From: Brevibacterium sp. S22
GTDB lineage: Bacteria > Actinomycetota > Actinomycetes > Actinomycetales > Brevibacteriaceae
Reading direction: 5' to 3'
Assembly (NCBI RefSeq): GCF_004745485.1
Contig: NZ_RHFG01000009.1
Coordinates: 1 to 64,000, forward strand
Length of the DNA: 64,000 nucleotides
The position numbers and the translations under genes were made by a program. Below are positions 35,399-42,746 of this stretch, in pieces. Position 1 is the first letter of the stretch; each line of letters starts with the position of its first letter. The notes under the pieces are model-generated. The model did not search any database, was not told the origin of the DNA, and saw only the letters and a list, made by a program, of their open reading frames with translations.

Positions 35399-35438
35399 GA
35401 AGCCCCGCCTCCCAGTTCTCACTGGGAAGCGGGGCTTC
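35399..35438 (-). terminator. Intrinsic terminator of the tRNA cluster
   Basis: Strong stem with outer arms GAAGCCCCGC and GCGGGGCTTC and an inner paired segment (CCCAGT/ACTGGG) directly downstream of tRNA-Phe on the minus strand. The run after the stem is short (TTC), but the position marks the end of the tRNA transcript. Confidence 0.72.
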
Positions 35439-35445
35439 CGTGTTG

Positions 35446-35518
35446 TGGCTCCGACCGGCGTCGATCCGGTGACCTTTCGATTTTCAGTCGAACGCTCTAC
35501 CAACTGAGCTACAGAGCC
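35446..35518 (-). tRNA. tRNA-Phe (anticodon GAA)
   Basis: 73-nucleotide cloverleaf on the minus strand. Acceptor GGCTCTG pairs with CGGAGCC, D-arm AGCTCAGTTGGTAGAGC, anticodon loop CTGAAAA, and T-arm GGTTCGA-type variant GGATCGACGCC. No encoded CCA. It is third in the Glu-Asp-Phe cluster. Confidence 0.95.
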
Positions 35519-35588
35519 TGGCCGCCGACATACTCACAAGTATGCCGAGAGAAACAAAGGCTCTTCCGAAGAAGAGCCTTATGCTCCG

Positions 35589-35662
35589 CGACCCTGACGG
35601 GACTCGAACCCGCGACCTCCGCCGTGACAGGGCGGCGCGCTAACCAACTGCGCCACAGGGCC
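35589..35662 (-). tRNA. tRNA-Asp (anticodon GTC)
   Basis: 74-nucleotide cloverleaf on the minus strand. Acceptor GGCCCTG pairs with CAGGGTC (one G-U), anticodon loop CTGTCAC, T-loop GTTCGAGTC, discriminator G as expected for Asp. No encoded CCA. It is the middle gene of the cluster. Confidence 0.96.
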
Positions 35663-35699
35663 TTGCTGTTGTGATGCTGGACCTTTCGATCCTACACCG

Positions 35700-35772
<73 letters not shown>

Positions 35773-35939
35773 CCAGGTTGTCCTCGGATTCCCCGTGGGC
35801 AACGACGTTAAGCTTATCCCACCCGATTCGGGGAATGCAAAACGAAAAGCAGTGTCCTCCGTCACAAGGCAGGTGTGGTGATTTTCGAGGTTTCGGAGGG
35901 CCGCCTCGGTGAGGGGATCGGGGTCGCTAGAGTGGAGGC

Positions 35940-36287
35940 ATGGAGGCCCTGAGTGATGACGAGTTCGATGCGATCCTCGGTGAAGCCCTGGACCTGCTGC
36001 CCGATGGGGTGACTGAACAGCTGGACAACGTCGCCCTGTTCGTCGAGGACCGACCGGAGGACGGTGACCGGCACCTGCTCGGCCTCTATGAGGGCACGCC
36101 GATCGGGGAGCGGGGGATCGCCGGGTTCGAGATGCCCGACAACATCTTCATCTACCGCGACAACCTCATCGACTTCGCCGAGGACAGGGACCACCTGCGC
36201 GAAGAGATCGTCATCACCATCGTCCACGAGATCGCGCACTTCTACGGGCTCGATGATGACCGACTCCACGAACTCGGCTGGGGCTGA
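35940..36287 (+). CDS. Minimal zincin metallopeptidase-like protein
   Basis: 115-residue protein with the zinc protease motif HEIAHFYG (HExxH) at about residue 97, followed by DDDRLHELGWG that supplies a third acidic or His ligand. The N-terminus (LSDDEFDAILGEALDLLP) and the central LGLYEGTPIGERG block match the small zincin family widespread in Actinobacteria. It has no signal peptide. Peptidase activity is predicted by motif only; its substrate is unknown. Confidence 0.85.
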   Translation: MEALSDDEFDAILGEALDLLPDGVTEQLDNVALFVEDRPEDGDRHLLGLYEGTPIGERGIAGFEMPDNIFIYRDNLIDFAEDRDHLREEIVITIVHEIAHFYGLDDDRLHELGWG

Positions 36288-36494
36288 ACGCCCGCAGCAG
36301 AGGGGGTCATCGCCTTTGCCGACGGGTCATCTGGGGTCACGAGAATTGGCGCCCGCAAGCCCACTTCGCCTATTGTGGATGGGTACCTATCAGCACCGAT
36401 ACAACATTCCGTCCGTATCGACGTGGAGACACGGAGTCGTGATCACTGCGCCTCCTGGCCCCGTCGACCTGCGGGCAGGAGGCACTACCCCCTT

Positions 36495-36995
36495 ATGACA
36501 GTTGCATCCAAGACTTCCAGTGCGGCGACCCCGGCCGTGCGCGTGCTCAACCTGGCAGGCATCGACTACAGCCTGCGCAGCTTCGAACACGATCCCGCCA
36601 TCCGCCGCTATGGTTCGGAGGCCGCCGACAAGCTCGGCGTCAGCTCCGACCAGGTGTTCAAAACCCTGATGATCCAGGTGGACGGGGCACCCGTGACCGC
36701 GCTCGTCCCGGTCTCCGGCCAGCTCGACCTCAAGGCACTGGCCTCGGCGCGCGGAGCGAAGAAGGCCCAGCTGTCCGGTGTCGCCGAGACCGAACGCCGG
36801 ACCGGCTACCCCGTCGGAGGAGTCTCCCCGTTCGGGCAGCGCCATGCCGTTCCCGTCGTCGTCGACCGCACCGCGCTCGACCACTCCGCCGTGTTCGTCT
36901 CGGCCGGCCGTCGCGGTCTTGAGATCGAGATCCGCCCCGAGGATCTCGTCATGCTCACGAACGCACAGGTCGCGAAGATCGCCGCGCTCGACTGA
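36495..36995 (+). CDS. ybaK: Cys-tRNA(Pro) deacylase, YbaK family
   Basis: 166-residue trans-editing enzyme that hydrolyses Cys mischarged on tRNA-Pro. The fold shows FEHDPAIRRYGSEAADKLGV, then the catalytic-Lys region QVFKTLMIQVDG, and GYPVGGVSPFG near residue 110, all YbaK hallmarks. The ATG at 36495 gives the normal length; a frame reaching 36375 is an unlikely extension. The best GGAGG is about 15 bases upstream, which is long. Confidence 0.92.
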   Translation: MTVASKTSSAATPAVRVLNLAGIDYSLRSFEHDPAIRRYGSEAADKLGVSSDQVFKTLMIQVDGAPVTALVPVSGQLDLKALASARGAKKAQLSGVAETERRTGYPVGGVSPFGQRHAVPVVVDRTALDHSAVFVSAGRRGLEIEIRPEDLVMLTNAQVAKIAALD

Positions 36996-37031
36996 TTCGC
37001 GATTCCGTGATCTGAGGCCCGATCTCCGGAC

Positions 37032-37643
37032 TCATACCCACTCGACCTCACCGACCTCGGGCTCTGCCTGACCGGCGGTGAGGTCGGCGTACATCGCTAC
37101 GGCGTCGGCCACCTCGGCGAGGGGAACCAGGACATCGAGTCCCACGTCACCACCGTAGTCGGCCCGTGTCGTCCACCCCCGGTTCCCGGCCGCCCGCTCC
37201 AAGGCGTTGGCCTGGGCGTAGTCGATGTGCGCGGACACCGGGACGCGCTCACGGCGGGTGACGATCCGCGCCTCATCGACCGCCGCCGAGGTGGCCTGAC
37301 CGTAAGCGCGCACGAGCCCGCCGGCCCCCAGCAGGGTGCCGCCGAAATACCGGGTGACGACGGCGACGACGAAGGTCAGGTCATGGCCGGTGACGACATC
37401 GAGGATCGGGGCGCCCGCTGTGCCGGCCGGTTCCCCGTCGTCGCTGAAGCGCTGAGTGCGCGAATCCACATCGATGACGAAGGCCGAACAGTGGTGGCGG
37501 GCCTTCGGATGCTCGGTCCGGGCGGCGGCGATGACGGCACGGGCCTCAGCCTCATCTGCGGCCGGGGAGAGGCGGGTGAGGAAGCGGGATCTCCTGATCT
37601 CGATCTCCGCCTCGACGGGGCTGGCGATTGTCCGGTACGACAT
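37032..37643 (-). CDS. YigZ/IMPACT family protein
   Basis: 203-residue protein. The conserved N-terminal fold has EIEIRRSRFLTRL, HPKARHHCSAFV and the signature SDDGEPAGTAGAPIL, then TRYFGGTLLGAGGLVRAYG, all diagnostic of the YigZ/IMPACT family (UPF0029). Members are thought to bind RNA or ribosome-associated factors, with a ferredoxin-like C-terminal domain. The ATG at 37643 gives MSYRTIASP; an ATG three codons earlier is also possible. Convergent with ybaK. Confidence 0.9.
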   Translation of the reverse strand: MSYRTIASPVEAEIEIRRSRFLTRLSPAADEAEARAVIAAARTEHPKARHHCSAFVIDVDSRTQRFSDDGEPAGTAGAPILDVVTGHDLTFVVAVVTRYFGGTLLGAGGLVRAYGQATSAAVDEARIVTRRERVPVSAHIDYAQANALERAAGNRGWTTRADYGGDVGLDVLVPLAEVADAVAMYADLTAGQAEPEVGEVEWV

Positions 37644-37731
37644 GCTCGTCACTGTAGTCGAATGTGTTCTACGATGAGCCCACGGGCGCGGATTCCGCGC
37701 TCATCCCCGGTACTTCAGTGAAAGGGTGACA

Positions 37732-39096
37732 ATGGTGCACCAGCCAGACGACGTCGACCTCGCAGCACTCAAGGAAGAATCCGCCCGAGCCCGTGAACTC
37801 GACCGCGCACACGTCTTCCATTCGTGGTCAGCACAGCGACTCATCGACCCGCCGACCGTTGCCCGTGCTCAGGGTTCGACGGTCATCGACGGTGAGGGAC
37901 GGGAGTTCCTCGACTTCTCCTCGCAGCTGGTGAACACGAACATCGGCCACCAGCATCCGACCGTGGTTGCCGCGATCAAGGATCAGGCCGATGTGCTGTG
38001 CACGATCAGCCCGGCCACCGTCAACGCAGCCCGCTCCGAGGCGGCACGCCTCATCACCGATCGGACCCCGGAGGGCCTGAACAGGGTGTTCTTCACCAAC
38101 GGCGGCGCGGATGCCAATGAGCACGCCATCCGCATGGCCCGTCTGCACACGGGGCGGACGAAGGTGCTGTCGCGCTACCGGTCTTACCACGGCGGAACTC
38201 AGACGGCCGTCAACGTCACCGGTGACCCGCGCCGGTGGGAGAACGAGACCGGGGAGTCAGGCGTCGTCCATTTCTTCGGACCCTTCCTCTACCGCTCGGA
38301 GTTCCACGCGACCACCGAGGCCGAAGAGACCGAGCGGGCGCTGCAGCACCTGCGTCGGACCATCGAGCTGGAGGGGCCGGCGACGATCGCCGCGATCATC
38401 CTCGAATCCATTCCCGGCACCGCCGGAATCATGATGCCCAGTCCCGAATACATGCAGGCGGTGCGGGCGCTGTGCGATGAGCACGGCATCGTGTTCATCG
38501 CCGACGAGGTGATGGCCGGGTTCGGTCGGTCGGGCCGCTGGTTCGCCTTCGAGCACTTCGATATCGTCCCCGACCTCATCACCTTCGCCAAGGGCGTGAA
38601 CTCCGGCTACGTGCCTCTGGGCGGAGTCGTCATCAACGACGCGATCTTCGAGACCTTCGCCGAACGCGTCTACCCCGGCGGGCTGACCTACTCCGGTCAT
38701 CCTCTGGCGTGTGCGGCCGCGGTCGCGACGATCAACGCAATGGCCGATGAGGGCATGGTCGAACACGCAGCCCATATCGGGGAGACGATCATCGGTCCCC
38801 GGCTGCGGCAGATCGCGGAGAACTCGAAGCATGTCGGCGAGGTCCGCGGCACCGGAGCATTCTGGGCGATCGAACTCGTCTGGGACAAGGAGTCCAGGGA
38901 GCCGCTGGCCCCCTACGGCGGAGGCTCACCCGAGGTCGCCTCGGTGGTGGCAGCGCTGAAGGAACACGGCGTCATCCCGTTCAACAACTATCACCGTCTG
39001 CACGTGGTCCCGCCAATCAACATCAGCGAAGAGGACCTCGAACGCGGCCTCGGAGTCTTCGAGAAGGTCCTCACCGACCTCGACTTCCCCCACTAG
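37732..39096 (+). CDS. Class III aminotransferase
   Basis: 454-residue PLP-dependent aminotransferase of the ornithine/omega-amino acid class. The PLP Lys is in ITFAKGVNSGYVPLGG, the Asp contact in VFIADEVMAGFGRSG, and the phosphate site in FFTNGGADANEHAIRM. The ATG at 37732 has AAAGGGTG upstream. Taurine-pyruvate and beta-alanine-pyruvate aminotransferases are the closest types that I recognise, so it probably transfers an amino group from an omega-amine to pyruvate. It ends 3 bases before a palindromic repeat and faces an amidohydrolase. Confidence 0.9.
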   Translation: MVHQPDDVDLAALKEESARARELDRAHVFHSWSAQRLIDPPTVARAQGSTVIDGEGREFLDFSSQLVNTNIGHQHPTVVAAIKDQADVLCTISPATVNAARSEAARLITDRTPEGLNRVFFTNGGADANEHAIRMARLHTGRTKVLSRYRSYHGGTQTAVNVTGDPRRWENETGESGVVHFFGPFLYRSEFHATTEAEETERALQHLRRTIELEGPATIAAIILESIPGTAGIMMPSPEYMQAVRALCDEHGIVFIADEVMAGFGRSGRWFAFEHFDIVPDLITFAKGVNSGYVPLGGVVINDAIFETFAERVYPGGLTYSGHPLACAAAVATINAMADEGMVEHAAHIGETIIGPRLRQIAENSKHVGEVRGTGAFWAIELVWDKESREPLAPYGGGSPEVASVVAALKEHGVIPFNNYHRLHVVPPINISEEDLERGLGVFEKVLTDLDFPH

Positions 39097-39098
39097 AA

Positions 39099-39154
39099 CT
39101 ACCCGACGGGGGCTCAGCAACCTGGCGCAAGGTTGCTGAGCCGCCGTCAGGTAG
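39099..39154. repeat. 56-bp palindromic repeat, copy 6
   Basis: Hairpin between the stops of the convergent aminotransferase and amidohydrolase (3 and 5 bases away). The left outer arm has two changes (CTACCCGACGGGGGC) relative to the consensus while the right arm is canonical, so this copy has uncompensated mismatches. The inner arms GCTCAGCAACC/GGTTGCTGAGC pair perfectly. Confidence 0.9.
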
Positions 39155-39158
39155 TAAT

Positions 39159-40790
39159 TTAGGGGGTTTGGTGGGTGTAATTGCCGCCTAGGACTGTTGC
39201 GCGGACGGGGATCTGTGCGATCTCGTCGGGGGCGACGTCGCCCGGGTGAGTCTCCAAGGCGACGAAGTCGGCGAGCTTGCCGCGCGACAGGGTGCCCTTG
39301 TCCGCCCCTTGCCCCGAGGCCTTCGCCGCCTCGACCGTGTAGGCCGCAATCGCCTCGTCGACGCTCAAGCACTCGTCGGCCGAGCCCATGATGTCCCCGT
39401 CACGGGTCCTGCGGGTGACATACGCTTCGATTCCGCGCAGAACATTGCCGTCGGCGCACGGCCGATCCGAGCTGCCGGCCATCGGCACACCCGCGTCGAC
39501 GAACGATTTCGCACGATAGATCAGGTGCCGGCGGTCCGCCCCGAGCGAGGCATTCATCCCGTCGCCGATGCCGTCGGCGAATGCCGCCTGCGGGGTGACG
39601 ACGATCCCGTGCTCGGCCAGCGTCGCCAGATGCTCGTCATGGACCAACCCGGCATGCTCGATCCGGTTGGGCACCGCACGCCTGCCGTACTTCTTCTGCG
39701 CCTCGACGATATTGGCGACCGCCGCATCCACAGCGGCGTCACCGATGGCATGCACCGCCAAGGACCAGCCCGAGGCGTAGGTGTCGAGGATCTGCTGCCG
39801 CAGCACCTCGGCGTCGTCCTGCAGATAGCCCGGATGGTCCTTGCCGGCATAGTTCTCCCGCAGCGCCGCAGTCTCGCCGGACAGAGCCCCGTCCATGAAG
39901 AACTTCACGGGCCCGATCGAAATGAGATCATCGCCGAGGCCGGTGCGCAGCCCTGCATCGAGACCGATGCCGAAGCCGTCGGCGGAGTTCGCCGCGATCG
40001 GGTGCAGCCCGTCGGCCTGCGGCATGAGCTGAGCCCGAGCCCGCAGCTTGCCCTCTTCCCGAGCCCGCAGATAGGCACTGATCTCGATGGGGGAGTGACC
40101 GATCCAGCCATAGGCGATTCCGCATTCGCCGAAGGACGTGATGCCTTCCTTCGCGTAGTAGGCCGTCGCCAGATCGAGGGCGTCGACGACGGTGTCCAGC
40201 GAATACGGGCGGATGAGATCCTGCACCAATGTCTGCGCCGTCTCTTCGATCAGCCCTGTGGGATGACCGGCTGCATCGCGCACGACCTTGCCTCCGACCG
40301 GCTCCTCGAAACCAGGTTCCAAGATCCCGGCCCGGCGCATCGCCTCGGTGTTGACGATCGCGGCATGGCCGGACGTCTGCCGCATGAACAGCGGCCGGTC
40401 ACCGGTGATCTCGTCGAGGCGCGCCAGCTCCGGATATTTCCCGTCATAGTCACGGTGGGCATAGCCGGTGGCTTCGATCCATTCCCCGGCCGGTGTCGTC
40501 GCCGCGGCCTGCTCCACGGCCGCGTACACATCCGGCAGGCCCCCGGGCAGAGCCGTGACATCGACGGAGGCCAGGGTGAGACCGAACCAGGCGGTGTGGC
40601 AGTGGACGTCGTTGAATCCCGGCAGCACCGTCGCCCCGCCCAAGGACTCGACCCGGTCGGCGCTGATGCCGTCGAGCTCCTCGTCGAAGCCGATGATCCG
40701 GTTGCCCCAGACCCCGATCTTCTTCACCCGCGGGCGCGTCGGGTCGAGAGTGTGTGCGTCGAGGTCGGTGAAGATCGCGTCGATTCTCAT
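39159..40790 (-). CDS. YtcJ-like amidohydrolase
   Basis: 543-residue metal-dependent hydrolase of the amidohydrolase 3 family. Features are the HxH motif in PGFNDVHCHTAWFG near residue 60, later histidines in LAVHAIGDAAVDAA and RIEHAGLVHDEHL, and the C-terminal ADFVALETHPGDV block. There is no signal peptide. Family members hydrolyse N-acyl or formyl compounds; the substrate is unknown. It is followed (in the direction of transcription) by the palindromic repeat and lies 42 bases downstream of the ThDP enzyme gene on the same strand, possibly co-transcribed with it. Confidence 0.87.
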   Translation of the reverse strand: MRIDAIFTDLDAHTLDPTRPRVKKIGVWGNRIIGFDEELDGISADRVESLGGATVLPGFNDVHCHTAWFGLTLASVDVTALPGGLPDVYAAVEQAAATTPAGEWIEATGYAHRDYDGKYPELARLDEITGDRPLFMRQTSGHAAIVNTEAMRRAGILEPGFEEPVGGKVVRDAAGHPTGLIEETAQTLVQDLIRPYSLDTVVDALDLATAYYAKEGITSFGECGIAYGWIGHSPIEISAYLRAREEGKLRARAQLMPQADGLHPIAANSADGFGIGLDAGLRTGLGDDLISIGPVKFFMDGALSGETAALRENYAGKDHPGYLQDDAEVLRQQILDTYASGWSLAVHAIGDAAVDAAVANIVEAQKKYGRRAVPNRIEHAGLVHDEHLATLAEHGIVVTPQAAFADGIGDGMNASLGADRRHLIYRAKSFVDAGVPMAGSSDRPCADGNVLRGIEAYVTRRTRDGDIMGSADECLSVDEAIAAYTVEAAKASGQGADKGTLSRGKLADFVALETHPGDVAPDEIAQIPVRATVLGGNYTHQTP

Positions 40791-40832
40791 GCAGCCACCT
40801 TAGTCAGATTCGAAAGACGTCCGCTCCGACGT

Positions 40833-42554
40833 TCACGGCAGGCGCGCTCCGCGAACCGTCGGGTCCGTGATGCAGTGGACCAGCGAGAGTCCCTTGTGTC
40901 CCAACGCCCGTTCGAAGGCGTCGCGGAAGTCCTCGGTGGCCTCGACGCGGATGCCGAGTCCGCCGAAGGCCGTGGCCATGGCTGCGAAATCCGGGTTCTG
41001 CAGCGCAGTGGCCGTGGCCCGGCCCGGATATTCGCGGTCCTGATGGCCGCGGATCGTGCCGTAGACCGAATTGTCGTTGAGCACCACAGTGATGTCGGCA
41101 CCGTATTGGACAGCCGTTGCCATCTCCTGCCCGTTCATCAGGAAGTCCCCGTCACCGGCGATGCAGAACACGGACCGTTCCGGGTGGACGAGTGAGGCGG
41201 CGACCGCGGCGGGCAGCCCGAATCCCATCGATCCGTTGCGCGGTCCCAGCGCCGAGGGGAACCCGTGCGTGGGCAGGAACCGCGTCGCCCAGCCGGAGAA
41301 GTTCCCCGCTCCGTAGGTGACGATCGCGTCCTGTGGCAACAGCTCCTGCACGTGGACGAATGCTTCGTCCATATCGACATACCCCGCCGAGGTGGCCGCC
41401 CCTGACTCTGCCACCTGCGGTTGCCGCCACGCCTCAAGCTCGGACCTGGCCTCGGCCACCCAGTCCGGCAGCGCAACGGCATCCCCGGCGGCCTCGGACA
41501 GGGCATCGCCGAGTGGCGGTTCGTCGATCGATCCGTCGGAGGACACCGAATAGGTGCGGGTGCCCTCCTCGGTGAACAGGGACTGGGCGAACCGGGACAC
41601 CGAGGTGACGATGTGCTGGTCGAGGCGACCGAAGTGGCCGTGCGCATCGGCATCGGGGCCGATGACGACGGTGCGCTGGTCGACCCCGTTGGTGAACCCG
41701 TCGGTGGCCACATCGGTGCGGACACAGCCGAGATAGATGTGCAGGTCCGCCTCGGCGAGGGTGCGCTTGGCCACGGGGGCGGGACCGTAACCTAAGATGC
41801 CGAGGAAGTTCGGGCTGTCGTGGTCGATGCCGTCATAGGCGCGGAAGGTGCCGAGCACGCCGAGGCCGCGGTCGCGTGACCACTGGGCGATGCGTCGCGA
41901 TGTCGACTGGGACCAGTCCTCCCCGCCGATGATGAGCACCGGACGGTCGGCGGCGGCGATGCGGGCCCGCAGCTCCGTGACGTCCCCGGCGTACGGTGCT
42001 GCCGAACCGCGCACCCGCGGGGGAAGGACCGTCCCTGAACTGCGCTGGGCGAGGACCTCTTCGGGCAGGCCGACGATGACGGGACCGGGCCGACCGGCCA
42101 CGGCGGTGTGCATGGCGTCGACGACCACCTCGGCGGCCTTGTCGGGATCGTCGAGGACGAGCACCTTCTTCGCGGTCGAGGAGAACCAGCCCTCGAGATC
42201 GAATTCCTGGAAGGCCTCCCGACCGCGATGATCGGTGGGGATGAGACCGACGAAGACGACGAGTGGGGTCGCATCCTGGAAGGCGGTGTGGACGCCGACC
42301 TTGACGTTCGCCGCCCCCGGGCCGCGGGTGACCATGGCGATTCCCGGCACTCCGGTCATCCGCCCCTCGGCGACGGCCATATACGCGGCCCCGCCCTCTT
42401 GGCGGCAGACGATCGGGGTGATGTCCGAATCGCGGAGACCGTCGATGACGTCGAGATACGACTCGCCGGGCACCAGATAGGTGCGAGTGACTCCGTGTGC
42501 TTCGAGTTCCTCGACGATGAGATGACCTGCAGAGAGAGACGCGGAGGTGTCCAT
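40833..42554 (-). CDS. Thiamine diphosphate-dependent enzyme (acetolactate synthase-like)
   Basis: 573-residue three-domain ThDP enzyme. The N-terminal domain has the catalytic Glu in RQEGGAAYMAVAEG, the middle domain binds nucleotide (VLIIGGEDWSQ), and the C-terminal domain has the ThDP/Mg motif GDGDFLMNGQEMATAVQYG...NDNSVYG (GDG...N). It resembles IlvB-type decarboxylases, but no small regulatory subunit gene is adjacent, so acetolactate synthesis is not assured; decarboxylation of another 2-oxo acid is possible. Divergent from the large PLP decarboxylase and in the same direction as the amidohydrolase downstream. Confidence 0.87.
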   Translation of the reverse strand: MDTSASLSAGHLIVEELEAHGVTRTYLVPGESYLDVIDGLRDSDITPIVCRQEGGAAYMAVAEGRMTGVPGIAMVTRGPGAANVKVGVHTAFQDATPLVVFVGLIPTDHRGREAFQEFDLEGWFSSTAKKVLVLDDPDKAAEVVVDAMHTAVAGRPGPVIVGLPEEVLAQRSSGTVLPPRVRGSAAPYAGDVTELRARIAAADRPVLIIGGEDWSQSTSRRIAQWSRDRGLGVLGTFRAYDGIDHDSPNFLGILGYGPAPVAKRTLAEADLHIYLGCVRTDVATDGFTNGVDQRTVVIGPDADAHGHFGRLDQHIVTSVSRFAQSLFTEEGTRTYSVSSDGSIDEPPLGDALSEAAGDAVALPDWVAEARSELEAWRQPQVAESGAATSAGYVDMDEAFVHVQELLPQDAIVTYGAGNFSGWATRFLPTHGFPSALGPRNGSMGFGLPAAVAASLVHPERSVFCIAGDGDFLMNGQEMATAVQYGADITVVLNDNSVYGTIRGHQDREYPGRATATALQNPDFAAMATAFGGLGIRVEATEDFRDAFERALGHKGLSLVHCITDPTVRGARLP

Positions 42555-42689
42555 ATCCCATGCTTATCATCATTTTGCCTCCCGTGGTTGTCTCAAGTGC
42601 CCACCACCTCGCCCATTCGAATCTGTGAGGTCGTATGATCGTGCAACAACGGAATCAGTACGGTCCGCCGACTGAGCCCGTGAGCAGGA

Positions 42690-42716
42690 AATCCTCACCG
42701 GAACGGGGTGAGGATT
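42690..42716 (+). promoter_or_regulatory. Hairpin in the leader of the PLP decarboxylase gene
   Basis: AATCCTCACC and GGTGAGGATT are perfectly complementary around the loop GGAACG, 30 bases upstream of the ATG and just before the GGAGG ribosome site. Such a leader stem could modulate translation or act in attenuation. I do not recognise a known riboswitch class. Confidence 0.5.
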
Positions 42717-42746
42717 GAGTGAGATTGACAGCCAGGAGGCTCTCGC

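Noticed and set aside
39246-41195. A 649-codon open frame opposite the amidohydrolase and ThDP enzyme
   Set aside because: It spans two convincing minus-strand genes and their gap, which a real gene would not, and shows no recognisable domain.
42690-42716. Guanidine-II (mini-ykkC) type riboswitch in the decarboxylase leader
   Set aside because: The loop does contain ACGG, but there is only one hairpin and the loop is not closed as the class requires; I see a plain stem-loop.
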